64,000 nt of DNA from an uncultured Chromatiaceae bacterium (GTDB lineage: Bacteria > Pseudomonadota > Gammaproteobacteria > Enterobacterales > Alteromonadaceae). Every line of letters starts with the position of its first letter. The stretch's first letter is position 1. The position numbers and the translations under genes were made by a program. This document shows, piece after piece, positions 53,389-62,194 of the stretch. Location of the stretch: positions 22,328 through 86,327 of the forward strand of contig CALJUX010000033.1 of the NCBI GenBank assembly GCA_937978655.1, read 5' to 3'. Below the pieces are notes generated by a model. It did not search any database and was not told the origin of the DNA. It saw nothing but the letters and a program-made list of their open reading frames with translations.

Positions 53389-54567
53389 TTATTTTTTCTC
53401 GCCAGTCAGACTCAGTTTGACCCAAACCAGCCGGTGATCAGAACTGGCGCCACGGCTGGCAACCGCATCATACAGGGCTTCACCTTGCGCCGGCCAGAAC
53501 ACGCCACTGCTGTGAACCTTGATGCCGTGTTTTGATGGCAGCACATAATCGGCCCGCATCCGCCAGCCGGCGGTGTGGAATTTTGCCAGCGGGTTATCCG
53601 GACTGTGCGCGGCACCGCCGGCGCTTTGTGGCACGGGCTCTTGTTGTATGGCGGGGTGACTGGTCAGCGCCTGGATCGCGTCACGGAAAGCATCGCCCTC
53701 ATCCGGTGATGAGTTCTGATCACCCATCACGACAAATGGTGCTGACGCCTGATAACCGCCACGTCCGCCTTGATCGTCGTAAATGTATGCGGCTTTGCCA
53801 GACAGATAATCGACCCAGAATTTCACTTCGTCGTGATTGCGATGGCCGTTGCGGTTTTCCGCGCCGTCAAACACCGGTGGGGTCGGGTGGCTTATCAATA
53901 AATGCAGCGGCTTGCCATCAACGTTGACCGGCAGATCCCAATGCGATTTGCTCGATAACGGCATCTTGGCCCAGGCGTCCGGGCTGAACCAAGGGCTGCC
54001 ATCAGCTTTTTTGGTCAGTTTGTGGCCGGGCAGGTCTTTCCACTTAAAGTGTTGAAAAGTACGGGCTTTGCTGGCATCTATCGGATAACGCGACAACACC
54101 AGCATACCGTATTGGCCTGGGTAGTGACCAAAACCCCAGGCATCTTCGGCGCCTGCTGACTTGCCGTCATTGTTCAGATCAAAGCCACTCGGCTGGCCGG
54201 TGTTGACAGTGTTGTAATAAAAATAGGGGTATTGCAGCGGCTGACCGCCATGTTGAGACTTGCTCAGATATTGTTGCAGAAATTGCCGGACGCCTTGCTC
54301 CGGATCGGCAATATAATCAAATTCATTCAGCAACAGAATATCAGGCCGCACTTGCTGCAAAATCGCCGCAATATTGCGGATTTGGCCATTCTGACCACTG
54401 GCCAGTTCGCGCGCCAGCACCTGTGGCCCGAGCGGACTGCCTTTGGCGACATAATTTTCCGCTTCCATGCTCACATTAAAGGTGGCGATAGTTAATTCGG
54501 TGGCATGCAAGGGCAGATCTCCACAGAGTCCCAGTCCGGCCAGCAGACTTGTTAACAATGATTTCAT
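53389..54567 (-). CDS. Exported endonuclease/exonuclease/phosphatase (EEP) family protein
   Basis: A 392-residue protein with a signal peptide (cleavage near LHATEL, about residue 23). The EEP fold (DNase I/inositol-phosphatase superfamily) is seen in ATFNVSMEAENY, LLLNEFDY (metal Glu), LISHPTPP (His), VMGDQNSSP (Asp/Asn) and SSDHRLVWV (final Asp-His). Such secreted members cleave nucleic acids or phosphodiesters. It sits between the deoB-deoD-gpt and udk-nupC genes and beside a TonB receptor, which suggests nucleic-acid or phosphate scavenging, but the substrate is not established. Confidence 0.87.
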   Translation of the reverse strand: MKSLLTSLLAGLGLCGDLPLHATELTIATFNVSMEAENYVAKGSPLGPQVLARELASGQNGQIRNIAAILQQVRPDILLLNEFDYIADPEQGVRQFLQQYLSKSQHGGQPLQYPYFYYNTVNTGQPSGFDLNNDGKSAGAEDAWGFGHYPGQYGMLVLSRYPIDASKARTFQHFKWKDLPGHKLTKKADGSPWFSPDAWAKMPLSSKSHWDLPVNVDGKPLHLLISHPTPPVFDGAENRNGHRNHDEVKFWVDYLSGKAAYIYDDQGGRGGYQASAPFVVMGDQNSSPDEGDAFRDAIQALTSHPAIQQEPVPQSAGGAAHSPDNPLAKFHTAGWRMRADYVLPSKHGIKVHSSGVFWPAQGEALYDAVASRGASSDHRLVWVKLSLTGEKK

Positions 54568-54729
54568 CGGTAAGAACCCGCAGTAAAAAGACCAGCCCAG
54601 CCTAACGGGATTTCTGCATTTATCCCAGAACTTTCCTTTTTAGATGGCTGGATAGCTGCAAATGTCGACAATATGCAGCGAAATTTTAAACAAACTTATT
54701 TAGCCTGCCTGCATATTTCTGGTCTGATA

Positions 54730-54927
54730 TGTTACACTCGCATGACAACAAGCGCATGACTGTTGCAGTGCGGAAAAGTTCCGGCAGCTTCTATAAATAT
54801 TACATCAGCATGCGCTTGTGTAAGAAAAACGTAATGTTACTGCGTTAAGCTTGTCGCCCAAATTGGACATACAGTTTGGTTTTATTCAGGGTTTGACAAT
54901 ACCTACAACTACCAGGTGAAAAACGAT
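54730..54927 (+). promoter_or_regulatory. Promoter and structured leader of the TonB receptor gene
   Basis: The 360-base gap 54568-54927 holds an extended -10 (TGTTACACT, 54730-54738) and, near the expected 5' end of the transcript, an 11-base inverted repeat: ACAAGCGCATG at 54748-54758 and its complement at 54809-54819. The arms are 50 bases apart. The remainder shows no ORF or known riboswitch. Confidence 0.45.
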
Positions 54928-57900
54928 ATGAAAATCAGACATATTGCTATGGCGGTTGCCGTAGCCTTAGGTTCTAGCTATGCCAGCGCTGATACCTCTT
55001 CAGCAATCCGCGGTCGTATTTCTAATCCTGAAGGCGCAGCCGCCGCAGGAACTAAAGTGATCATTCTGCACGTGCCTTCAGGTACCAGCCGTACTGTTGT
55101 CACCAACGAATCCGGCAGCTTTGTTGCTTCAGGTCTGCGTGTTGGCGGTCCTTACAAAATTATCGTTGATTCAGAGACTTACAACGATGAAACCGTCAAC
55201 GACGTTTTCCTGCAACTGGGTGACACTTATCAGCTGAACCGTCAGCTGCAATCTGCTTCTGTTGAACGTATCGCAGTAACTGGTTCAGCTATCGCTTCAT
55301 CTTCTTCTGGTTCAGCCAGCTACTTTGGCGCTGATCAGATCGAAAAGTCGCCAAGCCTGAACCGTGATATTAAAGATATGGTTCGTAATAACCCATTGGC
55401 GATCGTTTCACCAGGCACGAACAGCGAGCTGTCTGTCGCCGGTTCAAACCCGCGTTTTAACAGTATCAACATTGATGGTATCTCGCAAAACGATGACTTT
55501 GGTCTGAACTCAAACGGTTATCCGACACAGCGTCCGCCAATTTCAATGGATGCCATTGAGCAGCTGTCTATTGAAACCTCGCCATTTGACGCCAAAGCGT
55601 CTGGCTTCCAGGGCGCCTTAATTGACGCAGTGACCAAATCAGGTGCAAACGAAACCTTCGGTTCTTTCTTCTATGAGATGATGAACGACGGAATGGCTGG
55701 CACACCATATAACGATCTGACTTCACGTGAAGTTCCGCTGGATTACGACAGCAAAACTTTTGGTGGTACTTTAGGTGGTGCTATCGTTGAAGACAAATTG
55801 TTCTACTTCGTTTCTGCCGAGCAGTACAAAAATGAAACTCAGCCGATTTGGGGCCCTACAGGTTCTTCAGCATCGAGCTTAGCAAACGCGACACAGGCAC
55901 AGTATGACCAGGTGATTAACATTGCCAAAAACGTCTACGGTGTTGATGTCGGCAGCTGGGATCTGGTTCCGGAAGAGCGTGACGAGAAGTTGTTGGTCAA
56001 ACTGGACTGGAACTTCAACGATTCGCACCGTTCAGCCTTTACTTATCAGTACAATAAAGGCAACCGCACTGAAAACACCACCACCGCCAGAGAGTTCTTA
56101 CGTTTGTCTTCATACTGGTATGACAAACAGGAAACACTGAATAACTTTGCATACAAACTTTATTCAGACTGGAGCAGCGACTTCTCAACTCAGCTCAGCG
56201 CAACTTACATGAGCGTTGAAACTGAACAGAACTCTCTGAACAAAGACATTGGTGATGTCACTATTGTCACAGGCACCAACGCGAACATTTCTTTAGGTTC
56301 AGACGGTCCGCGTCACGCGAACGAATTAAGAAAGAAAACACTGATCCTGGCCGCTGACGGTGATTACCTGATGGATGACCATCATTTCAGCTTCGGTTAT
56401 CAGTTAAAACGTCAGGACATCTTCAACTTGTTCCTGAACGGCGCAAAAGGTGTTTATCGCTTTGAATCAATTGCAGATTTCCAAGCCCGCCGCGCTAAAA
56501 TCCAATATACAAATGCCAACAGCCTGAACCCGAATGATGCAGCTGCCAGTTTTGTCCGCGACGAACATGCGCTGTATCTGCAAGATGAATGGCAATTCGA
56601 TGAGTTCAAGCTGACTTATGGTCTGCGCTATGAGCGCCTGGCTTCAAACGATTTACCGAAATACAACGCGGCTTTTGCCAAACGTAATGCTGGTCTGGAC
56701 AACACTGAAAACCTGGACGGAATTGACATTGTGTTACCACGTGTTGGTTTTGAATGGGATGCAACCACAGACCTGACCGTCCGCGGCGGTGTGGGCCGTT
56801 TCTCTGGTGGCCAGCCAACAGTATGGGTATCGAACAGCTACTCTAACCCAGGTGTTGGTATCGGTCAGACCACAGGGGTTACAGCACCTGCAACGCCTAC
56901 CTTTACTGACGTTTCACTGGATTCAATTCCGGCGTCGCTGATTAGCCAGGTTCAAACCGGTACTGCTGCCGCAGATGTAAACTTTGTAGATCCAAACTAC
57001 CGTTTACCTTCTGACTGGCGTGCTCAGTTAGCTGCCGACTACGTTTTCAGCCTGCCACTGATCGGTGATGACATCAGCTGGACTACTGAATACTTGTACG
57101 TCGTGAAAAAAGACGACTCGTACTGGACAGATCTGACTCTGAACCGTTACAAGACCGGTACAACCAGTGATGGTGGCCGTAATCTCTATACAGTTCCAAG
57201 CAGCGAACGTCGTGACATCATGCTGACAAACACCGATTTGGAAGGCAAATCAAACATCATCAGTACCTCTCTGAGTAAGAACTGGGACAACGTCAATGTG
57301 TCTACCTCTTACACTTATCAGGATATTGAAGATGTGCACGTCAGTACCAGCTCAACGGCGTCAAGCAACTTCGGCAACAACGTGGTTATTAACCGCAATG
57401 ATGCAATTTTAGGCCGTTCAACTTTCGAAACGAAGCATCGTTTTGTGTTGAACCTGGGCTACGAAGCCGATTGGATCTCTGGATATCCGACCAACGTGAA
57501 CCTGTTCTTCGAACGTCGTTCAGGTCGTCCGGTCAGCTACATTATGGGTATGTCTGATATCGATGATAAACGCAGCAGTGGTGGCACGAACGGACCGTTG
57601 ATTAACCCGACGAATTTCGTCAGCCCGAATACCTCAAACGCGGCGTTCCTGCCGTACATCCCGACCGAAAACGATGCGAACGTTCGTTTCCTGACCGCGG
57701 CAGACAAAACTGCGTTCTTCGAGCGGATCAAGCAGCTGGGTCTGGATCAGTATGCCGGCCAATATCTGCCAAAAGGTGCGGGTACGTCGCCGTGGGTTAG
57801 CAGCATGGATCTGAGCATCCGTCAGTCCATCCCAGGCTTCACTGAAGGTCACTCAGGGACTGTTTATGTCACGATCAACAACGTGCTGAACCTGCTGAAT

Positions 57901-58083
57901 GATGATTGGGGTAAAGTGTATGGAACCCGCTTCGGTACCATTAACCTCAACAACTTCGCGATTGACCCGGTCACTAAACAGTATGTTTATTCTGATGTTC
58001 GTACATCAGACAGAGCCTACGAAGAGTTCTATGCGCCGGAATCTACCTATCGCATCAAGGTAGGTATTAACTACCGGTTCTAA
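54928..58083 (+). CDS. Oar-like TonB-dependent outer-membrane receptor
   Basis: A 1051-residue protein with a signal peptide (cleavage near SYASAD, about residue 22). A carboxypeptidase-regulatory-like beta-sandwich domain follows (about 28-105), then a plug domain containing VAGSNPRFNSINIDGISQNDDFG, then a large barrel ending in the aromatic GINYRF. This layout is that of Oar-type receptors. Ligands of such proteins are often proteins, peptides or glycans. The ATG behind AGGTGA 8 bases upstream was chosen over GTG 54916. It diverges from the exported EEP gene, and a strong terminator follows. Confidence 0.9.
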   Translation: MKIRHIAMAVAVALGSSYASADTSSAIRGRISNPEGAAAAGTKVIILHVPSGTSRTVVTNESGSFVASGLRVGGPYKIIVDSETYNDETVNDVFLQLGDTYQLNRQLQSASVERIAVTGSAIASSSSGSASYFGADQIEKSPSLNRDIKDMVRNNPLAIVSPGTNSELSVAGSNPRFNSINIDGISQNDDFGLNSNGYPTQRPPISMDAIEQLSIETSPFDAKASGFQGALIDAVTKSGANETFGSFFYEMMNDGMAGTPYNDLTSREVPLDYDSKTFGGTLGGAIVEDKLFYFVSAEQYKNETQPIWGPTGSSASSLANATQAQYDQVINIAKNVYGVDVGSWDLVPEERDEKLLVKLDWNFNDSHRSAFTYQYNKGNRTENTTTAREFLRLSSYWYDKQETLNNFAYKLYSDWSSDFSTQLSATYMSVETEQNSLNKDIGDVTIVTGTNANISLGSDGPRHANELRKKTLILAADGDYLMDDHHFSFGYQLKRQDIFNLFLNGAKGVYRFESIADFQARRAKIQYTNANSLNPNDAAASFVRDEHALYLQDEWQFDEFKLTYGLRYERLASNDLPKYNAAFAKRNAGLDNTENLDGIDIVLPRVGFEWDATTDLTVRGGVGRFSGGQPTVWVSNSYSNPGVGIGQTTGVTAPATPTFTDVSLDSIPASLISQVQTGTAAADVNFVDPNYRLPSDWRAQLAADYVFSLPLIGDDISWTTEYLYVVKKDDSYWTDLTLNRYKTGTTSDGGRNLYTVPSSERRDIMLTNTDLEGKSNIISTSLSKNWDNVNVSTSYTYQDIEDVHVSTSSTASSNFGNNVVINRNDAILGRSTFETKHRFVLNLGYEADWISGYPTNVNLFFERRSGRPVSYIMGMSDIDDKRSSGGTNGPLINPTNFVSPNTSNAAFLPYIPTENDANVRFLTAADKTAFFERIKQLGLDQYAGQYLPKGAGTSPWVSSMDLSIRQSIPGFTEGHSGTVYVTINNVLNLLNDDWGKVYGTRFGTINLNNFAIDPVTKQYVYSDVRTSDRAYEEFYAPESTYRIKVGINYRF

Positions 58084-58102
58084 GTCGGTAAATACAGTAG
58101 TG

Positions 58103-58130
58103 AAAACGCCGGCATCTGCCGGCGTTTTTT
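58103..58130 (+). terminator. Terminator after the TonB receptor gene
   Basis: AAAACGCCGGC pairs with GCCGGCGTTTT around a 4-base loop, followed by T's. Confidence 0.9.
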
Positions 58131-58244
58131 TATGCTTTTGCCGGCAGATTGCGCGCGCAGCGGCATTTTCCCTGTTCCGGCTGTTTCTAATCCGGCCTGA
58201 ATTGGCGATAATTAGCAAACTGTCCTCAAAGAAGAATAATCACC

Positions 58245-58877
58245 GTGGCCAAACCTACCATCATCGCTATCGCCGGCGCTTCGGCGTCTGGTAAAAGTTT
58301 ATTTGCCTCTACCGTCTATCAGGAACTGGTGGCGGAATTTGGCGGAGAGCGCATCTCTGTGTTAGCAGAGGACGCTTATTACCGCAATCAGGACCATCTG
58401 TCGATGGACCAGCGGGTGCTGACCAATTACGACCATCCGGCTGCTTTTGAACACGAATTACTGGCGCAGCATTTACAGCAGCTGCGCGACGGCATCGCCG
58501 TAGAGATGCCGCAATATTGTTATAAAACCCACACGCGTAAAACCGAAACCATCAAAGTGCAGCCCGCCAAAGTGGTGTTGGTGGAAGGGATTTTGTTGCT
58601 GACCGACGCCCGCTTGCGCGAGCAATTTAATATCACGGTGTTTATGGATACACCGCTGGATATCTGTTTACTGCGCCGTATCAAACGCGACGTCGAAGAC
58701 CGCGGTCGCACTATCAGTTCTATCACCGAACAATATGAAAACTATGTGCGGCCGGCGTTTTTTGAATTTATTGCGCCGTCAAAACAATATGCCGACATCG
58801 TCGTGACCCGCGGCGGCAAAAATCAAATCGCGATTGATATTTTAAAAACCAAAATCCGCGCGTTACTGGCCGGTTAA
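58245..58877 (+). CDS. udk: Uridine/cytidine kinase
   Basis: A 210-residue P-loop kinase phosphorylating uridine and cytidine. The P-loop is AGASASGKSL, followed by EDAYYRNQDHLS and VEGILLLTDARLR; RIKRDVEDRGRT is the arginine-rich region. It starts at a GTG with an AAGAA ribosome site. It matches E. coli Udk throughout and supplies salvage beside deoB-deoD-gpt. Confidence 0.95.
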   Translation: MAKPTIIAIAGASASGKSLFASTVYQELVAEFGGERISVLAEDAYYRNQDHLSMDQRVLTNYDHPAAFEHELLAQHLQQLRDGIAVEMPQYCYKTHTRKTETIKVQPAKVVLVEGILLLTDARLREQFNITVFMDTPLDICLLRRIKRDVEDRGRTISSITEQYENYVRPAFFEFIAPSKQYADIVVTRGGKNQIAIDILKTKIRALLAG

Positions 58878-58897
58878 CTCTGTGCTGTCTTTAGCGA

Positions 58898-58919
58898 AAA
58901 TCCCGCCATTGCGGGATTT
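58898..58919 (+). terminator. Terminator after udk
   Basis: AAATCCCGC pairs with GCGGGATTT around a 4-base loop, followed by a GTTGTTTT tail. Confidence 0.7.
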
Positions 58920-59020
58920 GTTGTTTTAAGGATTTAGTAGCGAATACCTGTGATTTTGCGGCGAACAGGCGGCTATGATCGGATATTTATCTGTTTGCAC
59001 TGCTGTTAAATTAGTCTCTT

Positions 59021-59048
59021 TTCAACTGCGATGCTTCTGCTATATAAT
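59021..59048 (+). promoter_or_regulatory. nupC promoter
   Basis: TTCAAC, a 16-base spacer, then TATAAT (59043-59048), which leaves a leader of about 175 bases before nupC. Confidence 0.6.
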
Positions 59049-59055
59049 CGGCCGG

Positions 59056-59231
59056 CAAAACTTCAAGTTCAGACAACCCCATACGAGCAATTCTCAGCCA
59101 GAATCAATGATTCCGGCTCCCGCTTTGAAACTGTAACTACTTGATCTTTTGATGCTATCCTAGGATTTCAGCATCACAAGAACAATAATTCCGCAGTGCT
59201 GTAGCGGACCTAAAATCCAAGGAAATTCAAT
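59056..59231 (+). promoter_or_regulatory. Long structured leader of nupC
   Basis: Two hairpins are visible: TGATGCT with AGCATCA (59150-59156 and 59170-59176), and TCCGC with GCGGA (59190-59194 and 59204-59208). No known riboswitch class is recognised. The ribosome site AAGGAA lies 3' of both. Confidence 0.4.
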
Positions 59232-60446
59232 ATGATGAGTTTAGTTGGCATCGCTGCCATCTTATTAATCGCTTATCTTTGCTCAGCGCACCGCCACGCC
59301 ATTAAATGGCGCACGGTCGGCGGCGCTTTTGCAATTCAGCTGGCGATTGGTGCTTTTGTGCTTTATGTGCCAGCCGGTAAAGACGTGCTGATCAGCGTGT
59401 CCAACGCGGTTGGCGCTGTGATCGGTTATGCCAATGAAGGTATTTTATTTTTATTTGGCGATGCCGGTGCGAAAAAATACGGTTTTGTTTTTGCTATCCA
59501 CGTACTGACCGTCATTATTTTCTTTTCTTCTTTAATTGCGGTGCTGTATCACATCGGCGTGATGAAGTTTGTCATCGGTATTATTGGTGGCGGCTTGCAG
59601 AAACTGCTTGGCACCAGCCGGCCGGAGTCAATGAGTGCGGCGGCGAATATTTTTGTCGGTCAGACCGAAGCGCCATTAGTGGTGCGGCCCTTTATTCCAA
59701 CCATGACGCGCTCAGAGTTATTTGCGGTGATGGTCGGCGGTCTGGCGTCAGTCGCCGGTTCAGTACTGGCTGGTTACGCTGGCATGGGCGTGGAACTGAA
59801 GTATCTGATCGCAGCCAGTTTTATGGCGGCACCCGGTGGTCTGTTGATGGCAAAATTGTTGTTGCCGGAAACAGACACGCCGAAAAACGATTTAACTGAA
59901 ATCAGTTCGCATGAATCCAATACTAATGTCATTGATGCGGCAGCCTCAGGCGCAGCCAGTGGTCTGCAGCTGGCACTGAATGTAGGGGCCATGTTGCTGG
60001 CGTTTGTCGGTTTGATTGCGCTGGTCAACGGTATTGTGGGCTGGGTTGGGGCGCTGGCAGGTTTTGAAGGTCTGACGCTGCAGCTGATTTTTGGTTATTT
60101 GTTCCAGCCACTGGCGTTTATTTTGGGCGTGAGCTGGGAAGAAGCGCGGCTGGCCGGCAGTTTTATCGGTCAGAAGCTGGTGATCAATGAATTTGTCGCT
60201 TACGTTGATTTTATGAAGCATGTGCAGGCCGGTGAATTGTCGGCCCATACGCAGATTATCGTCACTATAGCGCTGTGTGGCTTTGCGAATTTCTCGTCGA
60301 TCGCCATTTTGCTGGGAGGTCTTGGCAGCATGGCGCCAAGTCGGCGCAGTGATATCGCAGAGCTGGGTTTAAAAGCACTGTTTGCCGCCACATTAGCGAA
60401 CCTGATGAGTGCGGCTATTGCAGGCTTTTTCTTCTCGTTAAGTTAA
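59232..60446 (+). CDS. nupC: Concentrative nucleoside transporter NupC-like
   Basis: A 404-residue inner-membrane symporter of the CNT family with about 8-10 hydrophobic segments. Family marks: GQTEAPLVVRPF, the substrate-binding NEFVAYVDF region, and GFANFSSIAILLGGLG. It imports nucleosides with cation coupling; Udk and DeoD/DeoB process them. Whether it is a pyrimidine- or purine-preferring member is not decided from motifs alone. Confidence 0.93.
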   Translation: MMSLVGIAAILLIAYLCSAHRHAIKWRTVGGAFAIQLAIGAFVLYVPAGKDVLISVSNAVGAVIGYANEGILFLFGDAGAKKYGFVFAIHVLTVIIFFSSLIAVLYHIGVMKFVIGIIGGGLQKLLGTSRPESMSAAANIFVGQTEAPLVVRPFIPTMTRSELFAVMVGGLASVAGSVLAGYAGMGVELKYLIAASFMAAPGGLLMAKLLLPETDTPKNDLTEISSHESNTNVIDAAASGAASGLQLALNVGAMLLAFVGLIALVNGIVGWVGALAGFEGLTLQLIFGYLFQPLAFILGVSWEEARLAGSFIGQKLVINEFVAYVDFMKHVQAGELSAHTQIIVTIALCGFANFSSIAILLGGLGSMAPSRRSDIAELGLKALFAATLANLMSAAIAGFFFSLS

Positions 60447-60461
60447 AAACAGGTCGATATT

Positions 60462-61415
60462 ATGACTCAACAACAAGTCCCTACGTTGGACATCAGACGG
60501 TTTGCCACCGACAAAGACGCCTTTGTTGCCGAAATTGGCAAAGCCTACACTGAGTTTGGATTCTGTGGCATCAGTGGCCACGGTATTTCAGACGAAGTGG
60601 TTGGGGAAACCTACAAAGCAATTAAACAATTTTTTGCTTTACCGACTGAAGTAAAACAGCAGTACCATGTGCCGGGTCAAGGTGGCGCACGGGGCTACAC
60701 GGGATTTGGCGTTGAGAAAGCCAAAGACAGCAAACACCCGGACTTAAAAGAGTTTTTCCATGTTGGCCGCGAGCTGGCAGGCCCGGCCCCGCATGAATGC
60801 CTGTATCCAAACGTCTGGCCAGTTGAAGTCCCTGAGTTTAAAGCCGCGACTTATACCTTGTATCAGGCGCTGGAGAACTTAGGCTGCCAGGTGCTGGAGG
60901 CTTTGGCGTTGTTCTTACAACAAGAACAACAATACTTTGCGGACAAAGTGAATTATGGCAACTCGATTTTGCGGCCAATCCATTATCCGCCAATCCAGGA
61001 TACTTCAACGCAAAGCATCCGCGCCGGGCAACATGAAGATATCAACCTCATCACTTTATTGGTGGGCTCGCACGAGTCGGGTCTGGAAATTTTACGCCGA
61101 GACGGTAGCTGGCTGCCGGTCACGACTATTCCGGGCACAATCGTGGTCAATATCGGTGATATGCTGCAACGTCTGACCAATCACGTGTTGCCGTCAACGA
61201 CGCATCGCGTGGTGAATCCGGCTGGCGCCGCTGCAGGTCAGCCGCGTTATTCGATCCCGTTTTTTATGCACCCGAATCCGGATTATGTGATTGAAACGCT
61301 GAGCAGCTGCATCAGTGCTGAAAATCCGAACCGTTATCCGCAGCCGATTAATTCCAACGACTACTTATTGCAGCGGCTGGAAGAAATTGGGCTGCTGAAA
61401 AAAGCCAAATATTAA
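60462..61415 (+). CDS. Isopenicillin-N-synthase-like Fe(II)/2-oxoglutarate oxygenase
   Basis: A 317-residue non-haem iron oxygenase-fold protein. The iron ligands are visible as HEDINLIT (HxD) and a distal His in THRVVNP, followed by RYSIPFFMHPNPD, where the RxS binds the 2-oxoglutarate. The N-terminal (DIRRFATDKDAFVAEIGKAYTEFGFCGISGHG) is typical of this group. Substrate unknown; the group includes oxygenases of amino acids and nucleosides. It follows nupC by 15 bases in the same direction. Confidence 0.87.
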   Translation: MTQQQVPTLDIRRFATDKDAFVAEIGKAYTEFGFCGISGHGISDEVVGETYKAIKQFFALPTEVKQQYHVPGQGGARGYTGFGVEKAKDSKHPDLKEFFHVGRELAGPAPHECLYPNVWPVEVPEFKAATYTLYQALENLGCQVLEALALFLQQEQQYFADKVNYGNSILRPIHYPPIQDTSTQSIRAGQHEDINLITLLVGSHESGLEILRRDGSWLPVTTIPGTIVVNIGDMLQRLTNHVLPSTTHRVVNPAGAAAGQPRYSIPFFMHPNPDYVIETLSSCISAENPNRYPQPINSNDYLLQRLEEIGLLKKAKY

Positions 61416-61433
61416 TCGCGGTATTTGCCTGAG

Positions 61434-61460
61434 AACGGAGCCGGTGGCTCCGTTTTTTTT
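61434..61460 (+). terminator. Terminator after the oxygenase gene
   Basis: AACGGAGCC pairs with GGCTCCGTT around a 3-base loop, followed by a T run. Confidence 0.88.
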
Positions 61461-61565
61461 CGCCTTTGCAAAGTGGGATATTTCCACTTGCTGGCGAAGA
61501 AAACTGCAGGTTGCTGAGGATTTGTGCAATCAAACTGCATTTCCCAGATTTTTTGCAATCAGCAG

Positions 61566-61594
61566 TTGACGACTTTGCCACTGGCGCATAATAT
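61566..61594 (+). promoter_or_regulatory. Promoter of the tRNA-Leu pair
   Basis: TTGACG, a 17-base spacer, then TAATAT, about 20 bases before the first tRNA-Leu. Confidence 0.75.
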
Positions 61595-61614
61595 GCACGG
61601 CGTCGGCGGCATAT

Positions 61615-61699
61615 GCCTCGGTGGTGGAATTGGTAGACACACTAGCTTCAGGTGTTAGCGCTTCGCGGCGTGGGGGTTCGAGTCCCCCCCTAGGCACCA
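61615..61699 (+). tRNA. tRNA-Leu (anticodon CAG), copy 1
   Basis: An 85-base class II tRNA with CCA encoded, loop TTCAGG. The acceptor stem has a C5-U68 mismatch in the middle (GCCTCGG with CCTAGGC). Copy 2 is identical, including the mismatch. Confidence 0.95.
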
Positions 61700-61745
61700 A
61701 AGTCGCAGACAAATAAAGTCGTATTGCAAAATACGCAGAACACAT

Positions 61746-61830
61746 GCCTCGGTGGTGGAATTGGTAGACACACTAGCTTCAGGTGTTAGCGCTTCGCGGC
61801 GTGGGGGTTCGAGTCCCCCCCTAGGCACCA
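61746..61830 (+). tRNA. tRNA-Leu (anticodon CAG), copy 2
   Basis: Identical to copy 1 over 85 bases, 46 bases after it. The pair points to local duplication and shares the promoter at 61566. Confidence 0.95.
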
Positions 61831-61833
61831 AAT

Positions 61834-61858
61834 AATCCAGCTTTATGCTGGATTTTTT
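61834..61858 (+). terminator. Terminator of the tRNA-Leu pair
   Basis: AATCCAGC pairs with GCTGGATT around a 5-base loop, followed by T's. Confidence 0.88.
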
Positions 61859-62105
61859 GTTTTTGGCATTCGCCAAAAATCCCTACGGGACCGGCGTACC
61901 GCCGTCCAAAACCGCCTGAAGGCGGTTTTGTGTTTTCTACAGGTATGTAAAAAATTGCTTCGCAACCAGCCTGCTGCTGTCAAAAATCGCTCCTGACGTT
62001 TTTGTGTTTTCTACATCCATGTAGAAAATTGCTTCGCAACCAGCCTGCGGCTGTCCAAAAACGTTCCGGACGTTTTTGTGTTTTTGGCATTCGCCAAAAA
62101 TCCCT
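61859..62105. repeat. Array of repeated hairpins with two duplicated sequence units
   Basis: This is a 250-base region with no gene. A 26-base sequence (hairpin TTTTTGGC-ATTC-GCCAAAAA) is present twice, identically, at 61859-61884 and 62080-62105. Between them a unit of about 74 bases is repeated in tandem (about 61925-61998 and 61998-62072), with a core of GTTTTCTACA, AAAATTGCTTCGCAACCAG and CTGTC shared. Further perfect hairpins lie at 61908-61929 (AAAACCGCC) and at 62007-62028 (TTTTCTACAT). Function unknown. Confidence 0.75.
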
Positions 62106-62194
62106 GTAATTCCTTTCCGGCGTTTTTTTGTCGCTGTCTTGTTGTTGTCATCTCAATCGCCGACACTGGTTGTTGCCCAGAGCGCGGAGGCGGG

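Noticed and set aside
59056..59231. Known purine or other riboswitch before nupC
   Set aside because: No conserved core of a known class was found by eye; only two simple hairpins.
61530..61876. Minus-strand frames over the tRNA-Leu pair with repeated protein segments
   Set aside because: The repeated segment (GLEPPRREALTPEASVS) is the antisense of the two tRNA-Leu genes and is a common false protein in databases.
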